Part shown: positions 8,822 through 17,890 of the stretch, piece by piece
Numbering within the stretch: position 1 is the first letter of the stretch
Layout: each line of letters starts with the position of its first letter
Assembly: GCA_964589825.1 (NCBI GenBank)
Contig: CAZPUS010000015.1
Coordinates: 1 to 64,000 of the forward strand
Direction: 5' to 3'
Length of the DNA: 64,000 bases
DNA from: CAZPUS01 sp964589825
Lineage (GTDB): Bacteria > Fibrobacterota > Chitinivibrionia > Chitinivibrionales > WJKA01
Notes under the pieces: model-generated
Told to the model about the DNA's origin: nothing
Seen by the model: only the letters and a program-made list of their open reading frames with translations
Database searches by the model: none
Translations under genes and position numbers: made by a program

Positions 8822-8972
8822 GAACGATTTTTTTTCGCGAAAAAAATGCTGTCGTCCGCACTGCGCCAGTGCCGCCATAAGTGACGAACCAGTCAACCAA
8901 AGGATAACTCGTCAGTTCCGATAACGAAATACCCGCATGGCTCACCGCAGCATTCATCAAGCAAAGGACTCA
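8822..8972. repeat. Degenerate copy of the 145-bp palindromic repeat
   Basis: An old copy of the dispersed element best seen at 17641 and 50275. Shared blocks are a left arm with TTTCGCGAA...ATGCTG..GTCCGCACT, a decayed centre (CAGTCAACCAAAGGATAACTCG) and the right arm ATGGCTCACCGCAGCATTCATCAA...GACTCAAT. The surrounding stretch 8443-9035 holds no other feature I can support. Confidence 0.5.
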
Positions 8973-9035
8973 ATTCGTGCAAGAAATAGTCCGGTTCGGT
9001 CGCATAAATCAGGGGAAGGGATGAAGAGGGGCATT

Positions 9036-9071
9036 AAAAAGCCGGAAAAGAGAGAGTCTCCTTTCCGGCTT
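9036..9071 (-). terminator. Rho-independent terminator after the GH65 gene
   Basis: AAGCCGGAAA (9039-9048) pairs with TTTCCGGCTT (9062-9071); on the minus strand the stem is followed by T residues (A run 9036-9040). It closes the minus-strand operon whose last gene is the phosphorylase at 9115-11454. Confidence 0.85.
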
Positions 9072-9114
9072 CTCAGGTAGCGTAGGGCATGAATAGTAAG
9101 TTGTTTTTTTACCA

Positions 9115-11454
9115 TCAGCTTTGATGAGTAATAGTACACCCTTGCGCTGTTATGGTATATACATGTTCATACACCTCAACTTCGACCGGCTCACCGGAAA
9201 GCAGCAAAAACCCTATCCCGTTTTTATCCACAGTGACTTTAAACCGGGATCCGAGATAGAGAAGCTTGAATGAAAAAGAATTCCACTTGTCGGGGAGGTA
9301 TGGCCTGAACGAAAGTCGCGGTCCGTCGGTTCGCAACCCGGCGAATCCGAACACCATATTAAGCCAGGCTCCGGACATGGAAGTGACATGAAGCCCCTGG
9401 TCGGTGTTTTTATTGTAATTGTCCAGATCGAGACGTGACATATACCGGGAAAATTCCCACGCCTCCTCTTTTTTGTCGAGTTCCGCGGCAAGTATCGAAT
9501 GGATCGACGGTGATAGGGAAGACTCATGTATGCATCGGGATTCGTAATACTCGTAGTTGGCTTTCTTGTTTTCAATGGTGAAATCACGGCTGAAAAACAG
9601 ATGAAGAAGCAGCACATCGGGCTGTTTTATCATATTGTAACGAAAGATCCTGATATAGGCCCAATGCTGATACACAGGTATTTCGGATTCCGGGAAGTTT
9701 TTCACATCGACTTCCGGAAGATCGAAGTAGCCGTCGTGTTGTTCATATATTCCGGTTTCCGCATCCTGCGGGAGGCGCATTTTCCGTGACATTTGTTCCC
9801 ATTGAGCCGGTTCTTCCTCACGCAGTGAGACTTTTTTTGCCGCAGCTTCCCATTTTTCGGGCGATTCCTTTTTCATTCCCCGTATAACAGAGAGGGTGTA
9901 TTCAAACGTCTTTTTTACCATATAATTCGTATAACAGTTATTGTTGACATTCATATGGTATTCATCGGGGCCCATTACCCCATAGAGGCAGAAATCACCG
10001 TTTTGAGGGCTGTACTCCCCGTGGCTGGCATAGAACCTGCATACCTGCAGCAGCACTTCAATCCCCTGGGAATACAGAAAGTCCGTATCATGGGTTAAAT
10101 GAGCATAATGCCATATCGCATAAGATATTGCGACACTTACATGGATTTCGAAATCACCATGTTGCCATGTGGCGCAGCTTTCGGTCCCGTCGAGTGTCAT
10201 CATCGGATATCGGGCACCCTCACAATCGAGTTGACGCGCTCGCTCACATGCCTGAGGCAGGTACTTATGACGATAGCGTAACAGATTTTTTGCAGCAGCC
10301 GGATTAGTAAAAATGTAAAAAGGGAGACAATACGTTTCTGTATCCCAAAAGACATTTCCGTTATAGACTTCTGCGGTCAATCCCTTGCATGGAATGTTGA
10401 GATTGGGATCCCATCCATGGTAGGTTTGGTGCAGGTTAAAAAGGGAGAACCGGAGACCCTGCTGGTGTTCGGGGTCATCGTCTATCTGTATGTCGATTGA
10501 ATCCCAGGCGTTGTTCCAGTAATCTATATGTGCCGTATGTGCCTCGTCGAGTGATAGAGAGGCGGTCTGTTGCGCAATTTTTTTCCCGGACTCAAAAACG
10601 TTCTCAGCGGAATCGCTCTTTTCCCAGTAATTGACTACCATTTTGTCGAAAACTGCGGGGCAACCTTCGTTGCATGCTACGCTCGCCTGAAGCGCGGTTA
10701 TCTTTTCTTCTTTAATAAGTTCTGCGTCAAATGTCTGCGATGAATCAAGTCTGAAGCTCGAAAAAAGATAATGACCGCTGTTGAGGGTTTTACCGAGCGC
10801 AGATACCATCGTACCGTCGTATTCCATATGTGACACGTTCCAGAAATTTTCTCCTCTTTTTTCACTAGAATCGCTCACCGTAGTTTGATCCCATCCGCCT
10901 GCGATTTCATGGAGTATCGAGTAGTCGAGGCCGAAACGTACAGTTATGGTGCCGGAAAAGTTGACAGGCTCCAGAGTTATTTTCTGACAGCCCATATACG
11001 AGTTAGACATATTCAGAAAGCGCATAAAGCTGCACTTGAGTTTTTTCCCGGAAGCGGTTTCCCAGATAAAGCTACGATGCAATGTTCCTGCTTTCATATC
11101 GAGAGAGCGCTCAAAATCGGAAAATGAAACGTTCGCGAGATCGAGTTGTTCCTCATCCAGCCAGATCCGGGTATAGAGCCAGTCTACGGAGTTAACCCCG
11201 AAACACTTACGTGTAACGATTCCTTTAAATAATTGCGGATGGCTAACGTGCATCTCTTCATAAAGGTTATTGAAATAGCTTCCAAGAAGGCTGTCTCCAC
11301 TGTAACCTTCTTCAAAATAGCCGCGAATACCCATAAACTCGTTTGCCAGGGAGAACATGGATTCGGCGATTCTGCTTTTTTCCGGGTTGAATCCCTGTTC
11401 AATAACGTGCCAGGGGTCTACATTGAAGTAGCGGTCTGCGGTTTTGGATGACAT
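9115..11454 (-). CDS. Glycoside hydrolase family 65 disaccharide phosphorylase
   Basis: Cytoplasmic enzyme of 779 aa, the normal length of GH65 phosphorylases, which split alpha-glucosidic disaccharides (maltose, trehalose, kojibiose, nigerose) with phosphate to give beta-glucose 1-phosphate. The N-terminal beta-sandwich (about 1-280) is followed by the (alpha/alpha)6 barrel. Motifs: GNVFWDTETY (near 370), GPDEYHMNVNNNCYTNYM (near 494) whose Glu is the catalytic acid, and HESSLSPSIHS (about 640), the phosphate-binding loop. No signal peptide. AAAGGAGAAACG precedes ATG 11454. It is the last gene after GH4 and PfkB genes, which together suggest uptake and intracellular breakdown of a disaccharide; the exact linkage cannot be read from the motifs. 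Confidence 0.93.
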   Translation of the reverse strand: MSSKTADRYFNVDPWHVIEQGFNPEKSRIAESMFSLANEFMGIRGYFEEGYSGDSLLGSYFNNLYEEMHVSHPQLFKGIVTRKCFGVNSVDWLYTRIWLDEEQLDLANVSFSDFERSLDMKAGTLHRSFIWETASGKKLKCSFMRFLNMSNSYMGCQKITLEPVNFSGTITVRFGLDYSILHEIAGGWDQTTVSDSSEKRGENFWNVSHMEYDGTMVSALGKTLNSGHYLFSSFRLDSSQTFDAELIKEEKITALQASVACNEGCPAVFDKMVVNYWEKSDSAENVFESGKKIAQQTASLSLDEAHTAHIDYWNNAWDSIDIQIDDDPEHQQGLRFSLFNLHQTYHGWDPNLNIPCKGLTAEVYNGNVFWDTETYCLPFYIFTNPAAAKNLLRYRHKYLPQACERARQLDCEGARYPMMTLDGTESCATWQHGDFEIHVSVAISYAIWHYAHLTHDTDFLYSQGIEVLLQVCRFYASHGEYSPQNGDFCLYGVMGPDEYHMNVNNNCYTNYMVKKTFEYTLSVIRGMKKESPEKWEAAAKKVSLREEEPAQWEQMSRKMRLPQDAETGIYEQHDGYFDLPEVDVKNFPESEIPVYQHWAYIRIFRYNMIKQPDVLLLHLFFSRDFTIENKKANYEYYESRCIHESSLSPSIHSILAAELDKKEEAWEFSRYMSRLDLDNYNKNTDQGLHVTSMSGAWLNMVFGFAGLRTDGPRLSFRPYLPDKWNSFSFKLLYLGSRFKVTVDKNGIGFLLLSGEPVEVEVYEHVYTITAQGCTITHQS

Positions 11455-11650
11455 AGAGACGTTTCTCCTTTATGGGTGGTGCGAGGATCTTGGATAAAAT
11501 TGTGATGGTCGTCGTCATGGTTTATTGGACTGCAGTATGCAAACTGAACCGGAATATGCGAAGTACCGGGATATGGAAAGTGCAAGAAGACAAGAGACAT
11601 GAGGAAAACGGTTAAAAGAGTAGCTATTAAAAGAGATAAGACAAAACGTT

Positions 11651-12538
11651 TCAGGCGTGGGCACGTTGCATTCTTTGCAGCACATCATCCAGCGTACCAT
11701 TAAACGGTCCGGGCGATTCCATCTTCAGGGAGACAAGGGCTGCAGCGAATTTTATCGACTCTTCGATCGGGTACTCGATCCGTCTCGACAGATACGCGGC
11801 AAATGTGGTATCACCTCGTCCGGTACGTCCGGCGATGCTTTTATTCGAGAATTTTTCGAACCAGGTGGTTTTGTTCGCACGAACGAGTACGCCGTCGGAG
11901 CGGGTGATAACGGTTTCCGGACAGCCCCAGTCTTCGAATTGGCATGCCGCTTTTTCCACATCGTCATAGCCGGTAAGCAGTTTGCCTTCGAATGCATCGA
12001 GTTTTACTTTATCCATCATTGCTACAATTTGTTCTTTTCCCGCGACATCGCGAAACCTGATTTCCCTGGTATCGAGATCTACCTGACGTACAAAACTCTG
12101 CATATCGGCAGAGAGTGTGCCCGGATGATTATGCAAAGCCTCTATAAATTCCAGAGAAAATTCCCGATCCGTAATGCCTGCAAGATGAATGTGTGACCAT
12201 TCGATATCCGGCATTTCGTCCATGGTAAAAAAACCGCTGTTTTTCTTTTGGAACATTTCGCGAACATCGACATCTTCGGTGGGATGGATGACTTTCATAT
12301 ACGTGGTTTGTTCCGAAGGAATGGTATAGACGTCGATGCCGGCATTTTTCATTGGGTCGCAGATATGGGTGTCTGCAGGAGCGAGCCTGGTGACGGCCGC
12401 GATTTTTCTGCCGGTTCGTGCGGCAGCCATGGCGCCGCACAGCACCGCACTTCCCGGTGCAACGCTCGCTGACCCCTGAAAGGGGAGTATTTCGTCGTAA
12501 CACATATGGCCTGTGAATACGAGATCGTATGAGTGCAT
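11651..12538 (-). CDS. PfkB-family sugar kinase
   Basis: Ribokinase-like kinase of 295 aa. The N-terminal part has the GGN-like substrate region (SVAPGSAVLCGAMAAARTGRK, in two blocks). The C-terminal signature is NKSIAGRTGRGDTTFAAYL (about 243-261), where the Asp of GRGDT is the catalytic base and the Gly residues form the anion hole. It phosphorylates a sugar or sugar-like alcohol using ATP. The start has a GGAG site. It lies between GH4 (70 bp upstream) and GH65 (196 bp downstream) genes, so it may phosphorylate the monosaccharide that those enzymes release. The substrate is unknown. Confidence 0.88.
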   Translation of the reverse strand: MHSYDLVFTGHMCYDEILPFQGSASVAPGSAVLCGAMAAARTGRKIAAVTRLAPADTHICDPMKNAGIDVYTIPSEQTTYMKVIHPTEDVDVREMFQKKNSGFFTMDEMPDIEWSHIHLAGITDREFSLEFIEALHNHPGTLSADMQSFVRQVDLDTREIRFRDVAGKEQIVAMMDKVKLDAFEGKLLTGYDDVEKAACQFEDWGCPETVITRSDGVLVRANKTTWFEKFSNKSIAGRTGRGDTTFAAYLSRRIEYPIEESIKFAAALVSLKMESPGPFNGTLDDVLQRMQRAHA

Positions 12539-12608
12539 TCGTTTTCTCCGTAAGGGTTAATAAAATCTGAAATGAGCAATTATGGAATTACATAGGGCAA
12601 CGTTGTTT

Positions 12609-14006
12609 TCACTCTTCAGACGGATCTATATGACGTTCAACCGAATCTGCCGTAGCTGTATACATCACCTTTTTCTTTTCCGGTAATTTCCCTTTCATAC
12701 AGGGAATATATGGTTTGTGTGCCTTCATAAGCTCGCGTGTCATGGATCTGATTTCATCAAGGGTACATGACATCGATGTCAGCGGATCGAGCGCCATTGC
12801 CTGAAAAAGACGCTCCGGGTCTCCATTCAGTGTCGCTGCAACCGCAAGGCGCTGCACGTTGATCTGGGTTGTATTTAATGCAGCACAATGTGCAGGGAGG
12901 AAGCCGTAATGCATGGGCTGGATCCCGTTTTTATCGACAACACAGGCAACTTCGACTATTGCATCGTGGGGGAGATTCTCTATAATCCCATGATTTTTTA
13001 CGTTCCCGTAAATAATCGTGGGTTCATTGGTCTCGTGCGCCCGTATGATGTGAGAGCCATACTCTATGCTGCGGGTGAAGTGTACTTCTGTCTCTTCACG
13101 GGTAAGATCCCGCATTGTGCGTTCCCAGTCAGGACGATTGTACAGTTTTTTTATGTATCCCTCTTCTCCGTTCCATTTGTCATAACTGTGATCACAATAA
13201 CGTGAGATCGTTGTCTCGTTTTTTCGAAACCAAGGATTGTACTCAGAGCAATGGCCGCTCGATTCGGTGACCGGATATCCGAAATGTTTAAGATATTCCA
13301 TGCGAGTGCTGTCCCCCTTCCAGATAGAAGGATTATAGACACACTCACGAATGCGTGGCAGCAGGTCGGTGCCGGTGCTGTTTTCGAAACGGGTTATCCA
13401 GGCCTGATGGTTGATCCCCGCGCAGTCATAACAGACCTCCTTGTAAGCATGTCCTAGCCTGTCGGCCCACTCGCGAGTGGTAGCCTGCACCGAGTGACAC
13501 AGGCCAACGTAATTCAAATCGGGAAAGCGTTCGCATATACCCCATGAAAGCATGGACAGCGGATTCGTATAATTGAGCACCAGTGCACGGGGGCATAATT
13601 CACAGATGTCACTGCAGATATCGAGTAAAACCGGAAGTGTTCTGACACAACGCATTATGCCACCAGGGGTTAGTGTGTCGCCAACACACTGGTTTATTCC
13701 GTACGCGCGAGGAATATCGATTTCTTTTTCGATTGCATCGTATCCTCCTACAAGAATGCTGATTATCACGTAATCAGCATCTTTCAGCGCCTCACGTCTG
13801 TCTGTGGTAGCCTGCACCGTGGCATTGCGGAATTCGCCTTTTATAATAAGCTGCGATGCGATTTTTTCGGCATAGTTGAGCCGTGTTTCATCTATGTCGA
13901 CCAGTGCGAACGTGGTGTCCTGAAGCGATTCATGCGAAAGAATGTCAATGGTGAGTTTTCTCGAAAACGATAAGCTGCCTGCACCGATAATCGCGACTTT
14001 CGCCAT
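12609..14006 (-). CDS. Glycoside hydrolase family 4, alpha-galactosidase/glucosidase-like
   Basis: NAD- and Mn-dependent glycosidase of 465 aa. The NAD site is IIGAGSLSFSRKL at the N-terminus; VLNYTNPLSMLSW is the NPM-type substrate motif; GLCHSVQATTREWA (near 168-181) carries the metal-binding Cys of the CHSV type, and CAGINHQAWITRFE the metal His. The CHS form places it with MelA/AglA/LplD-type enzymes rather than the CN(I/V)P phospho-glycosidases, so an unphosphorylated alpha-galactoside, alpha-glucoside or alpha-glucuronide is likely. These enzymes act by oxidising C3 and eliminating the aglycone. ATG 14006 has an AAGGAG site. It is 46 bp after the propeller gene and leads the sugar part of the minus-strand operon. 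Confidence 0.92.
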   Translation of the reverse strand: MAKVAIIGAGSLSFSRKLTIDILSHESLQDTTFALVDIDETRLNYAEKIASQLIIKGEFRNATVQATTDRREALKDADYVIISILVGGYDAIEKEIDIPRAYGINQCVGDTLTPGGIMRCVRTLPVLLDICSDICELCPRALVLNYTNPLSMLSWGICERFPDLNYVGLCHSVQATTREWADRLGHAYKEVCYDCAGINHQAWITRFENSTGTDLLPRIRECVYNPSIWKGDSTRMEYLKHFGYPVTESSGHCSEYNPWFRKNETTISRYCDHSYDKWNGEEGYIKKLYNRPDWERTMRDLTREETEVHFTRSIEYGSHIIRAHETNEPTIIYGNVKNHGIIENLPHDAIVEVACVVDKNGIQPMHYGFLPAHCAALNTTQINVQRLAVAATLNGDPERLFQAMALDPLTSMSCTLDEIRSMTRELMKAHKPYIPCMKGKLPEKKKVMYTATADSVERHIDPSEE

Positions 14007-14052
14007 GAAAAATCTCCTTGATTTTCCTGAGAGTGTTTTTTATACTGATTTT

Positions 14053-15009
14053 TTATAGTGGAGACCGTTGGGATGCGTTAATGAAAATAAGATCGTTGAC
14101 ATCTACAATATAAATATCTCTTTGTTCATTTGTAATAAGCAGTTGCGAGTCGTTCTTAAAGCAAATTCCTTCACATTGACGAGCGTGTATCGGCAGCCAT
14201 GCAATCGTGCCGTGGAAATAGTCGTCACTCCCTTCAGGGGCAGTAAAACACCAGACGGCATTATACGTAAGCAGTGCCAGTTTGTTTCCGTCGCGGGTCG
14301 CATCCGCAGCGGTTACCTGGCCGTTGGCGGCAAAATGACCGATGCAGGCGGGGATGTTGAGTTCATTTTCGTGAAGCGTGTGAAATTTGTACAGCATGGT
14401 GTGCGTATTGCCGCGATGCTTTGTCAGGAGGTAGGCATTGCCATACGCACAGAATAAAGCTTCGCAATCAAAATTCTTTTCCTGCGTTCGAGGAGGAAAT
14501 GCCTCCTGATTCGGCCAGGCAAAATTGTATTTCGCATAAATCCTTGTTTTTGTGTAAAAACGGGGGTTTGGTTCACGTATTTCGTAGAGTGCGAGATCGC
14601 GTCGTGCGTTCGCGTTATTACCAAAGGCTCCTATTACAAGATTCCCTTTTTCGTTTACCGCAATATCTTCCCAGTCGATATTGACCGCATCAGCTATATG
14701 GATGCCCTGATAAGTCGAGCGCGCCTTTGGTGTGATATCCTTTCCGGTGGCGTTAATGGCGAAAATAAGCGGATCGTCGCCTGAATCGTTGTGTGTCCAG
14801 AAACAGCCGGTGTCGGAAGGACTTGCCACAATGCCTGATGATTCATCGATACGGTCGTTTTCAATACGGGCGGCCGCAATGAGTGTCACCGGTTCTTTTT
14901 CAGGCAGTTGAGGGACAAGGAGGGTGATATGGCATCGTGCGTCGACAACTGAATACAAAAACGTGCACCATACTGTAATCGCCAAAAGAATCCGGGTAAA
15001 AACGCTCAT
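14053..15009 (-). CDS. Secreted beta-propeller-like protein
   Basis: A 318-aa protein with a signal peptide (hydrophobic residues 5-21, then VDARC). The rest is repetitive beta structure with blocks such as ESSGIVASPSDTGCFWTHNDSGD, INWEDIAVNEKGNLVIGAFGNNANARRDL and NFDCEALFCAYGNAYLLTKHRG, resembling secreted propellers with a DWEDIA-type signature annotated as hypothetical or esterase-like. No catalytic residues can be assigned. It overlaps the mscS stop by 4 bases (ATGA), so the two are translated together, and a GH4 gene follows at 46 bp. It is probably periplasmic. Confidence 0.75.
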   Translation of the reverse strand: MSVFTRILLAITVWCTFLYSVVDARCHITLLVPQLPEKEPVTLIAAARIENDRIDESSGIVASPSDTGCFWTHNDSGDDPLIFAINATGKDITPKARSTYQGIHIADAVNIDWEDIAVNEKGNLVIGAFGNNANARRDLALYEIREPNPRFYTKTRIYAKYNFAWPNQEAFPPRTQEKNFDCEALFCAYGNAYLLTKHRGNTHTMLYKFHTLHENELNIPACIGHFAANGQVTAADATRDGNKLALLTYNAVWCFTAPEGSDDYFHGTIAWLPIHARQCEGICFKNDSQLLITNEQRDIYIVDVNDLIFINASQRSPL

Positions 15010-15944
15010 GAAGGATGTTCCTGTTGAGGTGAATCATACTCAGCATTGTTTTCGATATGTACCCGGGTTCGTGGCAATGCCTCCGGGGTGGTTCTCCTGA
15101 TAAAATCGATGATTTTTTCGCGAAGAAATACGCGAAGATTCCAGGCTGTAGGGCCGTCTTTTGCACTTGCCAGTACGCGAATCTCCATGGTATCCGCCAG
15201 TGCATTCGTAACCTGTACCACATTTGTCTGCCGGTCCCATAGTGCATTGTCTTTGAGCAGTCGTGTCACCTCTTCACGTATATGATCCACATTGACCGTA
15301 TAATCGGTATGAATATAGACCGGTGCGAGTATTTCGGAGGAAAGGCGTGACCAGTTCTGAAACGGTTTATCGGTAAAGTGGCTCGCAGGTACAATCAATC
15401 TTCTTTTATCCCATGTACGGACAACCACATACGTGAGATTGATCTCTTCAATCCATCCCCATTCGTTTTCTACGACGACCATATCGTCGAGTCGTATGGG
15501 ACGGGTGAGGGCAATCTGAATACCTGCGATGATCCCTGATATAAACCGCTGTGCTGCAAGTCCCACAATGACACTTGCGATTCCTGCGGATGCAAAAAGA
15601 CTTACCCCGAGTTGTTTTATCGGTTCGAAGTTCATAAATGCCGCTGCAGTGGCGATAAACAGCACTATGGCGGAGATGATTTTTTCGAATATGTCGAGTT
15701 GGGTGATGAGTGTGCGTACGCGCAGCTGGTTATCGCGTGACTGAAGGTGTCGGATAAGAATCATTTTGCCGATATCGAGCAGCACGATCACGAGCCACGC
15801 AATTGCAAAGTAGAGGGAGGCGGTTATTACTTTTTTAACGACTGAAAGATACTCCCATGAAAACAGGTTCATGCCGATAACGGTCAGTGCCGCAGCATGA
15901 AGCAGAAGGAGTATTACGGGAAGTATTATTTTTTTTATTTGCAT
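15006..15944 (-). CDS. Small-conductance mechanosensitive channel (MscS family)
   Basis: Inner-membrane channel protein of 312 aa. Four hydrophobic segments (about 6-28, 40-62, 86-108, 112-140) precede the MscS beta domain, with the pore helix region FASAGIASVIVGLAAQRFISGIIAG and the following ALTRPIRLDDMVVVENEWGWIEEINLTYVVVRTWD (in blocks), which is diagnostic. It releases solutes on hypo-osmotic shock. It heads the minus-strand gene series and is translationally coupled to the propeller gene. No strong ribosome site is seen before ATG 15944. Confidence 0.92.
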   Translation of the reverse strand: MQIKKIILPVILLLLHAAALTVIGMNLFSWEYLSVVKKVITASLYFAIAWLVIVLLDIGKMILIRHLQSRDNQLRVRTLITQLDIFEKIISAIVLFIATAAAFMNFEPIKQLGVSLFASAGIASVIVGLAAQRFISGIIAGIQIALTRPIRLDDMVVVENEWGWIEEINLTYVVVRTWDKRRLIVPASHFTDKPFQNWSRLSSEILAPVYIHTDYTVNVDHIREEVTRLLKDNALWDRQTNVVQVTNALADTMEIRVLASAKDGPTAWNLRVFLREKIIDFIRRTTPEALPRTRVHIENNAEYDSPQQEHPS

Positions 15945-16138
15945 AGTGTAAGAGCAAAGTGCCGGTAATGTAAAAAGGGGGTTACGTAGCAGCTAAAAAT
16001 ACATAATCGTACACCTCGGGTGGCAGGTAACCGCATACGTTGGGAATACCCTCTGCATAATATGTATATTCCCCGTAAGAAAATGAAGTAGCGTACCAAA
16101 TACCTACTAATGGCATGACGGGAAAAGGAGGACTCCGA

Positions 16139-17107
16139 ATGATGAATAAAAGAATGAACACAACCACAGCGGCCAGCGGTATGCTATCCCGTGCGATTAT
16201 ATTTGTGGTATGGGCGGTACTTTTTTTGTTCGTCTGTGCATATGCAGCAACCGACATTCTTTTTGTCAATAACAGCCTTACGTATGTACATAATGTTCCG
16301 GCAATGATAGAGAGCCTCGGGGTCAATGAGACTACACCTGTATCACTGGATTGCGATATGCACTCGATTGCAGGAGGCGAGTTGAGAGATCATCTTGTTG
16401 AAGAATGTTTTTCTCTCATCTCATCGGGGGAATATGAGTATGTGGTTCTTCAGGGTTACACGAATCCGATTTACGACAGGGGGGCATTCTTTTCCGCGGC
16501 TCGACAGCTGAACGATTCGATAGCAACGGCTGGTGCGACAACCATCTTTTTCATGACCTGGGCCCCCCGGAATGAACGGGATTTTTTTGATTTTCTCGCG
16601 ACATCCTATGACAGTATCGGTAATGAGCTCAACGCCGCGGTGGCCCCGGTGGGAAGGGTCTGGGAACTACTGATGGAAGATATCCCGACCGATCAGTTTT
16701 ACAGCGATTTTGTACATGCGACCTGTGTCGGTTCATATGTTGCCGCCTGCGTGCTTTATGCCACATTAACGAACACGAGTCCGGTCGGTAATCCCTACGC
16801 TCCTGTCGACACACCATACGTGGGCCCGTCGTATTGCTGGGGTTGTGACAGTACGGCAGAGGCACTGCAGCGTGTGTCATGGGATATAACAGAAGGGTAT
16901 AACGATATCCATACATACGCGGATGTTCCTCCCACGCGGGTTATACACGAAACAATGGACGGCTTCGGTCACCCGTCTATGCTGTTCGATATAACGGGAC
17001 GGTGTATTAATACAATACATCCGATGTCACCCCGCCGCATGCAGGGCGTACTGATACGGAAAACACGTGAGGGAGCACACCGTGTGCTGAAAACAGAGAC
17101 GCGATGA
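16139..17107 (+). CDS. Secreted SGNH/DUF4886-like protein with short C-terminal sorting-like tail
   Basis: A 322-aa exported protein. I start it at ATG 16139, directly after AAAAGGAGGACTCCG, rather than eight codons upstream. A signal peptide (IIFVVWAVLFLFVCAYA) is followed by LFVNNSLTYVHNVPAMI, the GNSLT-type nucleophile block of DUF4886 SGNH hydrolases (first residue N instead of G), and by FYSDFVHATCVGSYVAA, the D-x2-H block. So it is probably an esterase or lipase-like enzyme of the periplasm or surface. The last 50 residues (SMLFDITGRCINTIHP...GVLIRKTREGAHRVLK) resemble the end of a FlgD-like/type IX-type C-terminal domain. It stands alone, divergent from mscS. Confidence 0.72.
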   Translation: MMNKRMNTTTAASGMLSRAIIFVVWAVLFLFVCAYAATDILFVNNSLTYVHNVPAMIESLGVNETTPVSLDCDMHSIAGGELRDHLVEECFSLISSGEYEYVVLQGYTNPIYDRGAFFSAARQLNDSIATAGATTIFFMTWAPRNERDFFDFLATSYDSIGNELNAAVAPVGRVWELLMEDIPTDQFYSDFVHATCVGSYVAACVLYATLTNTSPVGNPYAPVDTPYVGPSYCWGCDSTAEALQRVSWDITEGYNDIHTYADVPPTRVIHETMDGFGHPSMLFDITGRCINTIHPMSPRRMQGVLIRKTREGAHRVLKTETR

Positions 17108-17171
17108 ATTCAGGGGTAAAAAAAGCAGCCGATGATCATCAAATAAGGCAATCATCAACAGAGACGTAAGG

Positions 17172-17546
17172 TTACGTTCGATGCGCCTCATGGGGCGTAT
17201 CGCTGGCGTGCAGCCACAGGTTTACACAGGGATTTTCCTCGTCAGATATCAGGTGGTGGTCTTCACCCGGTTCACACACCCTAACGTCTCCGGCATCCAT
17301 GCCATGTGTTTCTCCATCAACCTCCATACGGGCATGTCCGTGCAGTACCCCAAATACTTCGTAATCGTCATGTGCATGGCGCCCCTTGCCGTTGCAGGAA
17401 TCACAGGTACAACCCGTATCGTGAGTCCGCATCCCCGGTTCCTTGAACGATAGGCCGCCCTGGGCCAGATATTTGCCTGGGATCACGTGTTGACGAATAT
17501 GTGTGCAGTTTTGACAGTCGAGATCGGATAGTCTGAGGCGTTTCAT
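17172..17546 (-). CDS. Cupin-domain protein
   Basis: Small soluble protein of 124 aa. I use ATG 17546, which follows ACAGGAGATTTTCG. The second half is a single cupin barrel: HAHDDYEVFGVLHGHARMEV gives the metal ligands HxH...E and GMDAGDVRVCEPGEDHHL the second motif. The first half has seven Cys/His residues (LDCQNCTH, TGCTCDSCNGKGRH), unusual in simple cupins and suggestive of an extra metal site. Its neighbour is a TonB receptor and metal transporter region, but it is transcribed the other way. Function unknown: sugar isomerase, dioxygenase-like or sensor roles are all possible. Confidence 0.8.
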   Translation of the reverse strand: MKRLRLSDLDCQNCTHIRQHVIPGKYLAQGGLSFKEPGMRTHDTGCTCDSCNGKGRHAHDDYEVFGVLHGHARMEVDGETHGMDAGDVRVCEPGEDHHLISDEENPCVNLWLHASDTPHEAHRT

Positions 17547-17640
17547 AATCGAAAATCTCCTGTTGTACGGAATTGACAAGTACGGAATTATTAACAAAAT
17601 ACAACATGAATTTACAGGCTGAAAAAAATATAAATCCTAT

Positions 17641-17790
17641 ATTGAGCGGTTTTATTTGCGAATGCTGCAACAATCCGCACTACTCCTTATCTCGTAGAAA
17701 ATCATGAGACAACCAAAAAGGTTGTCCCATAATTTTCGGGAACTCAATAGCAGTACGGCTCACCGAAGCTTTCATCTGAACAAACAATCA
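17641..17790. repeat. Dispersed near-palindromic repeat, copy A
   Basis: About 150 bp. The left end ATTGAGCGGTTTTATTTGCG and following AATGCTGCAACAATCCGCAC correspond, as reverse complement, to the right arm (GTACGGCTCACCGAAGCTTTCATC...). The centre is a hairpin, GACAACC-AAAAA-GGTTGTC (17708-17726). The same blocks occur at 50275, 23740, 19880 and, decayed, at 8822. It lies in the intergenic region between the cupin and TonB receptor genes. Size, terminal inversion and intergenic location fit a MITE-like or structured-RNA repeat. Confidence 0.75.
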
Positions 17791-17818
17791 CTTTAGATTA
17801 CAGTAAATTGTGTAACAG

Positions 17819-17845
17819 GTAGCACGAATATTATATTCATGCTAC
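17819..17845. promoter_or_regulatory. 27-bp palindromic operator upstream of the TonB receptor
   Basis: GTAGCACGAATA and TATTCATGCTAC flank a 3-base centre and are inverted repeats with one mismatch pair per arm. The site lies 46 bp before the TonB receptor start, AT-rich and close to where a -10 region would fall. Length and symmetry fit a dimeric metal-responsive repressor (Fur, Zur, MntR or NikR type), but the sequence is not the standard Fur or Zur box. Confidence 0.6.
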
Positions 17846-17890
17846 TATTATTAACTGATACTACTTTTATTGTATTGAAAGGAGAGGTCT

